Positions 5,851 to 9,170 of a stretch of 9,170 nucleotides of DNA are shown piece after piece. The position numbers and the translations under genes were made by a program. Location: positions 1 through 9,170 of the forward strand of contig JBOGGN010000291.1 in NCBI GenBank assembly GCA_050744165.1, in the 5' to 3' direction. Below the pieces are notes generated by a model. It saw only the letters and a program-made list of their open reading frames with translations, was not told the origin of the DNA and made no database searches. This DNA comes from JBOGGN01 sp050744165. Lineage in GTDB: Bacteria; Actinomycetota; Acidimicrobiia; Acidimicrobiales; Palsa-688. Position 1 is the stretch's first letter. The number at the start of each line of letters is the position of its first letter.

Positions 5851-6809
5851 GCGGGTCCGAGGCCGGCCCGTACCTCTCCGGAGGCACGCTCGGCCGGGGC
5901 CGTTGGGGTGCCGCCGAGGGGGCCGAACCGGCCGCGGGTACGGGCGCCCTCGGCCGTCCGGTGACCTGGCGGCAGCGCTACCAAGACGCGGTGCAGCGCC
6001 TCGGATCGTCGGCCGAAGCTCGTTGGATCGTCGAGGAGGCGGCCAGCGATCCCTGGCCGCGGCAGCTCGACGACCCCGTGAGCGTACGGGCCCAGAGGTA
6101 CTTCGAGCAGATGCTCGAACGCCGGGCCGCGGGGGAGCCGTTGCAGTACGTGCTCGGGCGCTGGCAGTTTCGCACTCTCGACCTGTTGGTGGACCGGCGG
6201 GTGCTGATCCCCCGGCCCGAGACCGAGCAGGTTGTCGGTGTCGCCTTGGCGGAGTTGGCGAAGCTCCGGGGGCCCGGCGGGGACCTGATCGTGGTCGACC
6301 TCGGCACCGGCTCCGGTGCCATCGCCTTGTCGATCGCGGCAGAGGGGCATCCGACGGCGGTCTGGGCGATGGACGTGTCGGCCGATGCTGTGGCGATCGC
6401 CCGGGCCAACCTGGCGGGGCTGGGCGGCACCCGGGCGGCCAAGGTTCGCCTCGTCGAGGGCTCGTGGTGGGAGGCGCTTCCCGGCGAGCTACGAGGAGCC
6501 GTGTCGCTCGTGGTGTCCAACCCGCCTTATGTGACCACCGCAGAGATGGCGGACCTTCCCCCTGTCGTTGCGGACTGGGAACCGGCCTTGGCGCTCGACG
6601 GTGGTCGCCACGGCCTCGACGCCATCGGAATCATCCTCGAGCAGGCGCCAGACTGGCTCGCCCGCCCCGGAACGCTGGTCATGGAGATCGCCCCCCACCA
6701 GGCGGCAGCGGCTGAGGCTCTGGCGCATGCCGCCGGCTTCGATGTCACGAGGATGGAAAAGGACCTCGCCGGTCGCGACCGGGCCCTAGTCGCCGGGTTT
6801 CGAGGCTGA
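5847..6809 (+). CDS. prmC: Release factor glutamine methyltransferase PrmC
   Basis: SAM-dependent N5-methyltransferase that methylates the Gln of the GGQ motif in RF1 and RF2, improving termination. In the 320-residue frame, GEPLQYVLGRWQF and the IPRPETE motif of the family appear first. They are followed by the SAM-binding motif VVDLGTGSG at 149-157, a MDVS acidic strand end, and the catalytic NPPY at 225-228. The N-terminal helical domain begins near VTWRQRYQDAVQRLG. GTG 5847 overlaps the prfA stop (GTGA), giving classic coupling, but leaves a 38-residue Gly/Ala-rich tail before VTWRQ. GTG 5961, at that Val, would give a protein of about 282 residues, closer to usual PrmC length, but it has no visible ribosome-binding site. 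I keep 5847 with moderate confidence in the start. The identity is firm. Confidence 0.96.
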   Translation: MSGSEAGPYLSGGTLGRGRWGAAEGAEPAAGTGALGRPVTWRQRYQDAVQRLGSSAEARWIVEEAASDPWPRQLDDPVSVRAQRYFEQMLERRAAGEPLQYVLGRWQFRTLDLLVDRRVLIPRPETEQVVGVALAELAKLRGPGGDLIVVDLGTGSGAIALSIAAEGHPTAVWAMDVSADAVAIARANLAGLGGTRAAKVRLVEGSWWEALPGELRGAVSLVVSNPPYVTTAEMADLPPVVADWEPALALDGGRHGLDAIGIILEQAPDWLARPGTLVMEIAPHQAAAAEALAHAAGFDVTRMEKDLAGRDRALVAGFRG

Positions 6810-6813
6810 CGCG

Positions 6814-7365
6814 GTGAGCGAACCCCGATCGGTGCGGCTCCGGGCTCTGCGAGGGGACGACCTCGACGCCTTGGCGGCGGGGGACACGGCCGACGCCGAC
6901 TCCTGGAACCACTTCGAGATCCGCCCCAGCAACCTCCTCCAAGCCCGATTCGCGGCCAACGGCGGCATTGCCGACGAGCACGGCATGCTTGCAGTCGAGA
7001 CTATCGAGACCGTCGAGGCGACCTTGGTCGGCTCGGTGGGCTGGGTCGAGGTCCGCCACGGCCCGACGGCCGCCTGCAAGGCGCTGAACCTCGGCATCTC
7101 AATCCTCCCCGCCTACCGCGGCCGAGGCTACGGCAGCGAGGCGCAGCGGCTCCTAGCCGAGTACTTGTTTTCCAGCCGCCTTGTGGAGCGTCTGGAGGCG
7201 GGGACCGATGTCGAGAACCTGGCCGAGCAGCGAGCGTTGGAGAAGGCCGGGTTCCACCGCGAGGGGGTGTTGCGCCATGCCCAGTTCCGCGGCGGACGGT
7301 GGCGCGACGTCGTTCTGTTCAGCCGGTTGCGGGGCGACGGGGACGTGACGCCTGAGTCCGCATGA
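6814..7365 (+). CDS. GNAT family N-acetyltransferase (RimJ/RimL-like)
   Basis: Transfers an acetyl group from acetyl-CoA to an amino group; the substrate cannot be told from sequence. The 183 residues match this family. Beta-strand segments LVGSVGWVEV and LNLGISILP precede the acetyl-CoA pyrophosphate-binding loop RGRGYG at 102-107 (motif A). The helix SEAQRLLAEYLF follows. The C-terminal NLAEQRALEKAGFHREGVLR is the usual RimJ/L-type end, with an ending WRDVVLFSRL. The start is GTG, with GAGG at 6802-6805 eight bases upstream inside the end of prmC. The gap to the prmC stop is only 4 bases, so it is likely cotranscribed with prfA-prmC. Next to ribosome and release-factor genes, a protein N-terminal target is tempting, but small-molecule substrates are equally possible. 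Confidence 0.9.
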   Translation: MSEPRSVRLRALRGDDLDALAAGDTADADSWNHFEIRPSNLLQARFAANGGIADEHGMLAVETIETVEATLVGSVGWVEVRHGPTAACKALNLGISILPAYRGRGYGSEAQRLLAEYLFSSRLVERLEAGTDVENLAEQRALEKAGFHREGVLRHAQFRGGRWRDVVLFSRLRGDGDVTPESA

Positions 7366-7546
7366 AGACACCGGTCGGGTCCGGTTGGTCGCCGACTGTG
7401 CGATGCTTGGCGCCGCAACAAGGTCAACGAGGGGCCGAGGACTGCCGGAGCACAACCGGTTAGGTCTGGACGCGCGATCACGGGGTCAGAAGTCACCCCT
7501 AGTCGTCCCTCTATCGGCTACGACGCCCGGGGCGCTGGAGGCGGCC
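7366..7546. other. Intergenic gap before the polyamine gene
   Basis: No gene is supported. The downstream frame is open back to TTG 7385, but that part reads like random Arg/Gly-rich sequence. Two weak inverted repeats are visible: accgg/ccggt at 7370-7385, just after the acetyltransferase stop, and ggggt/acccc at 7482-7499. A promoter for speDE is expected here but no convincing -35/-10 pair stands out. The Shine-Dalgarno GGAGG is at 7537-7541. Confidence 0.5.
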
Positions 7547-8749
7547 ATGAGTGACAACAAGATCGGTTCCGAGATGCTGTGCGACGTGTGGACATCGGCG
7601 CCCATCGCGCGGATCGGCGACGTCCTCGGCGTGCTGAGCGACGCGGTGGCCGCGGGAGGGGCGACGCTGCTCGACATGCTCGTCAAGCAGTTCGAGCCCG
7701 AGGGCGTCTCGGTCGTGGCCATCATCGGGGAAAGCCACGTGGCCATCCACACCTGGCCGGAACTGAAATTCCTCTCGGTGGAGGCGTTCACCTGCAGCAG
7801 CAACGTGGACCTGGATGCCATGCGGCGGGTAATCGTCGCCGCCTTCGATCCCATCCGAATCGACACCCGACTGCTTGACCGGGGTGCCGACGGGCCGCCC
7901 GGGGTGCCGATCAACCGTTTCTCCGAGCGCGAGCCCGGCAGCCCCGGGGTGCGCTCCTACGAGGTCTCTCGCATGATCGAGCGCCGGCGGTCGGAGTTCC
8001 AGGACATCGTGGTGTTCGAAAGCCCGGGGCTGGGGCGGGTGCTGGCCATCGACAACATCGTGCAGGTCGCCGACGTGGACGCCTACGTGTACCACGAGCT
8101 GTTGGTCCACCCGGCGATGTGCAACCACCCCAACCCCCGCAACGTCGCCATCGTCGGCGGAGGCGACGGCTATGCGGTCGCCGAGGTGCTGAAACACGAC
8201 GTAGAGCAGGTGACCGTCCTCGACCTCGACGAGGCGGTGGTCGACTTGTCCCGCCTGGCGTTCCCGGCGGCGGCCGCTTTTGACGATCCCCGGGTCACCC
8301 TGCGGTTCGGCGACGCCTACGAAACCCTCCCCGGCCTCGGGCCGGTGGACGTCATCCTCTGCGACATGACCGATCCCATCGGCCAGGCGGGACGGTTCTT
8401 CGAGGATGGCTTCTTGGAGCGGGCGGCCGCGGCTCTCGGCGACGACGGGGTCCTCGCCCAGCAATCGGAATCGGTGCACTTTCACCCCGCCACGGTCCGC
8501 CGGATGCGGGCGCTGGCTCCCAAGCACTTCACGTACTCGGCCACCGTTGGCGGCCCGATGGCGACCTACCCGGGGGCGTGGTGGACGTTTACCGTCGCCG
8601 GCAACGGGCGAGACCCGCGGGTTGCGGCGCGCCAGCCAGCGCTGGACACCCGGTTGTACGACCCTGCCTCCCACGACTGGTTTTTCGTGCCCGACCGGGT
8701 GCTGGATCGGGTCCTTGCTAGGAGCCAGGCGCAGCTACCAGCTTCTTGA
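7547..8749 (+). CDS. speDE: Fused S-adenosylmethionine decarboxylase and spermidine synthase-like aminopropyltransferase
   Basis: A 400-residue fusion of two consecutive polyamine enzymes. Residues 1-118 are a prokaryotic AdoMet decarboxylase. The self-cleavage site is Glu62-Ser63 in GESHVAIHTWPE, where Ser63 becomes the pyruvoyl group. His68 and Cys83 (AFTCSS) fall at the same positions as the known catalytic residues of the Thermotoga enzyme. Residues 125-400 are an aminopropyltransferase: FQDIVVFES, DAYVYHELLVHP, the nucleotide-binding VGGGDGY (203-209), LDLD at 225-228, and DMTDP at 273-277 with the probable catalytic Asp276. Self-cleavage should release a short N-terminal peptide and leave the aminopropyltransferase joined to the pyruvoyl chain. 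ATG 7547 is chosen over TTG 7385 because GGAGG lies five bases upstream and it gives the exact family numbering. The amine acceptor (putrescine, agmatine or other) is not determined. Confidence 0.93.
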   Translation: MSDNKIGSEMLCDVWTSAPIARIGDVLGVLSDAVAAGGATLLDMLVKQFEPEGVSVVAIIGESHVAIHTWPELKFLSVEAFTCSSNVDLDAMRRVIVAAFDPIRIDTRLLDRGADGPPGVPINRFSEREPGSPGVRSYEVSRMIERRRSEFQDIVVFESPGLGRVLAIDNIVQVADVDAYVYHELLVHPAMCNHPNPRNVAIVGGGDGYAVAEVLKHDVEQVTVLDLDEAVVDLSRLAFPAAAAFDDPRVTLRFGDAYETLPGLGPVDVILCDMTDPIGQAGRFFEDGFLERAAAALGDDGVLAQQSESVHFHPATVRRMRALAPKHFTYSATVGGPMATYPGAWWTFTVAGNGRDPRVAARQPALDTRLYDPASHDWFFVPDRVLDRVLARSQAQLPAS

Positions 8750-8802
8750 CGTTGCCTTAAACCTCCCGATATCGTGTATTTGGTCTGCCGTTTAGGCGAC
8801 GT
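8749..8802 (+). terminator. Inverted repeat overlapping the speDE stop
   Basis: The arms acgttgccttaaac (8749-8762) and gtttaggcgacgt (8790-8802) pair over 13 positions with one G.U and one bulged T, around a 27-base loop. The loop itself contains the palindrome cgatatcg. The 5' arm begins on the last base of the speDE stop codon, and the 3' arm ends shortly before the next ribosome-binding site. It could be a terminator/attenuator or a binding site controlling the downstream secreted-protein gene. The long loop and lack of a T-tract make a simple terminator uncertain. Confidence 0.4.
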
Positions 8803-8817
8803 TGATTGGAGGGCAAC

Positions 8818-9170
8818 GTGAGATGCAGGACGCGTTGGTGGACGCTCGGCCTCGGCTTGGTCGCGGCCATCGTGTTGGTGCCGGCGGCGTCCGCGTGGGC
8901 GTGCCTTGGTCTGGCGGGGCTGACGGCCAGCCCGACGGCGGCCCAGCCGGGGAGCACCATCCAGCTGAAGGGCGTCGAGTTCGGGTCCAACCCCGTGCAG
9001 GTCCACCTTGATGGCCTCAACGGGCCGATTCTGGCGACGATAACGCCCAACTCGGGCGACTTCGTCCAGTCCATCTCCCTGCCCGCCGACCTGTCCAACG
9101 GTCCCCACGTGTTGGTGGCGACGGAATCGGCGACCACGGCCAACGGTCTCAACAACGGGGCGGCCAATGG
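8818..9170 (+). CDS. Secreted protein with Ig-like (IPT/TIG-type) region, truncated by window end
   Basis: A GTG start at 8818 with GGAGG at 8808-8812 opens a frame that runs off the right edge (117 codons seen). The N-terminus is a signal peptide: basic MRCRTRWW, hydrophobic TLGLGLVAAIVLVPAASA, then AWAC. Signal peptidase I cleavage near ASA or AWA is likely; the Cys is not in a good lipobox. The mature part starts with LTASPTAAQPGSTIQLKG, VEFGSNPVQVHLDG, GPILATITP and SISLPADLSNGPHVLVA. This resembles beta-sandwich domains of secreted actinobacterial proteins that begin AWAC and contain PGSTV..G-F...PV.V...GP.LAT segments. It is probably exported and may be cell-wall associated. The C-terminal part (sorting signal or membrane anchor) is outside the window. 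The function is unknown. Confidence 0.8.
   Translation, partial: MRCRTRWWTLGLGLVAAIVLVPAASAWACLGLAGLTASPTAAQPGSTIQLKGVEFGSNPVQVHLDGLNGPILATITPNSGDFVQSISLPADLSNGPHVLVATESATTANGLNNGAAN

Noticed and set aside
7385..7546. In-frame extension of speDE by 54 codons from TTG 7385
   Set aside because: No ribosome-binding site at 7385 and unnatural sequence. The ATG at 7547 has GGAGG and places Ser63, His68 and Cys83 exactly at the family positions.
1..9170. CRISPR array, tRNA or rRNA genes
   Set aside because: No regularly spaced identical repeats and no cloverleaf or rRNA-like sequence seen by eye on either strand.

Overview
The window is GC-rich DNA with strong G/C preference at third codon positions. 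It comes from a high-GC actinobacterium, possibly of the Acidimicrobiia type. This rests on a Rho factor with a very long low-complexity insert between its N-terminal domain and its RNA-binding domain, a four-cysteine L31, frequent GTG starts, and the order rho-rpmE-(unknown)-prfA-prmC. The class-level placement is inference. All real genes are on the + strand.

Layout. Bases 1-779 hold no intact gene. They contain a long near-perfect palindrome (177-244), the decayed C-terminal end of an IS605/IS607-type TnpB gene broken over several frames (about 237-480), and a GC-rich leader before rho. Next come rho (780-3041) and rpmE (3051-3266), closely spaced. After rpmE lies a strong hairpin (3330-3362) and, directly behind it, a second palindrome (3364-3411) with the same central motif as the first. 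An unrecognised protein gene with an uncertain start (up to 4756) leads into prfA (4762-5850). prfA overlaps prmC (5847-6809), and a GNAT acetyltransferase gene (6814-7365) follows 4 bases later. After a 181-base gap comes a fused S-adenosylmethionine decarboxylase/aminopropyltransferase gene (7547-8749). An inverted repeat overlaps its stop codon. The window ends inside a gene for a secreted protein with an Ig-like region (8818 onward).

How the genes fit together. The core is an information-processing cluster: transcription termination (Rho), a 50S ribosomal protein (L31), peptide release (RF1) and the methyltransferase that modifies the GGQ glutamine of release factors (PrmC). RF1 and PrmC are translationally coupled enzyme and substrate. 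The speD-speE fusion supplies both the decarboxylated-AdoMet step and the aminopropyl transfer step of polyamine synthesis in one chain.

The housekeeping genes are ordinary. The points worth a second look are the two related palindromes, the TnpB fossil beside one of them, the Gly/Ser-rich insert and a bicyclomycin-pocket substitution in Rho, the fused polyamine enzyme, and the unassigned gene before prfA. I see no clear evidence of a wholly new system.
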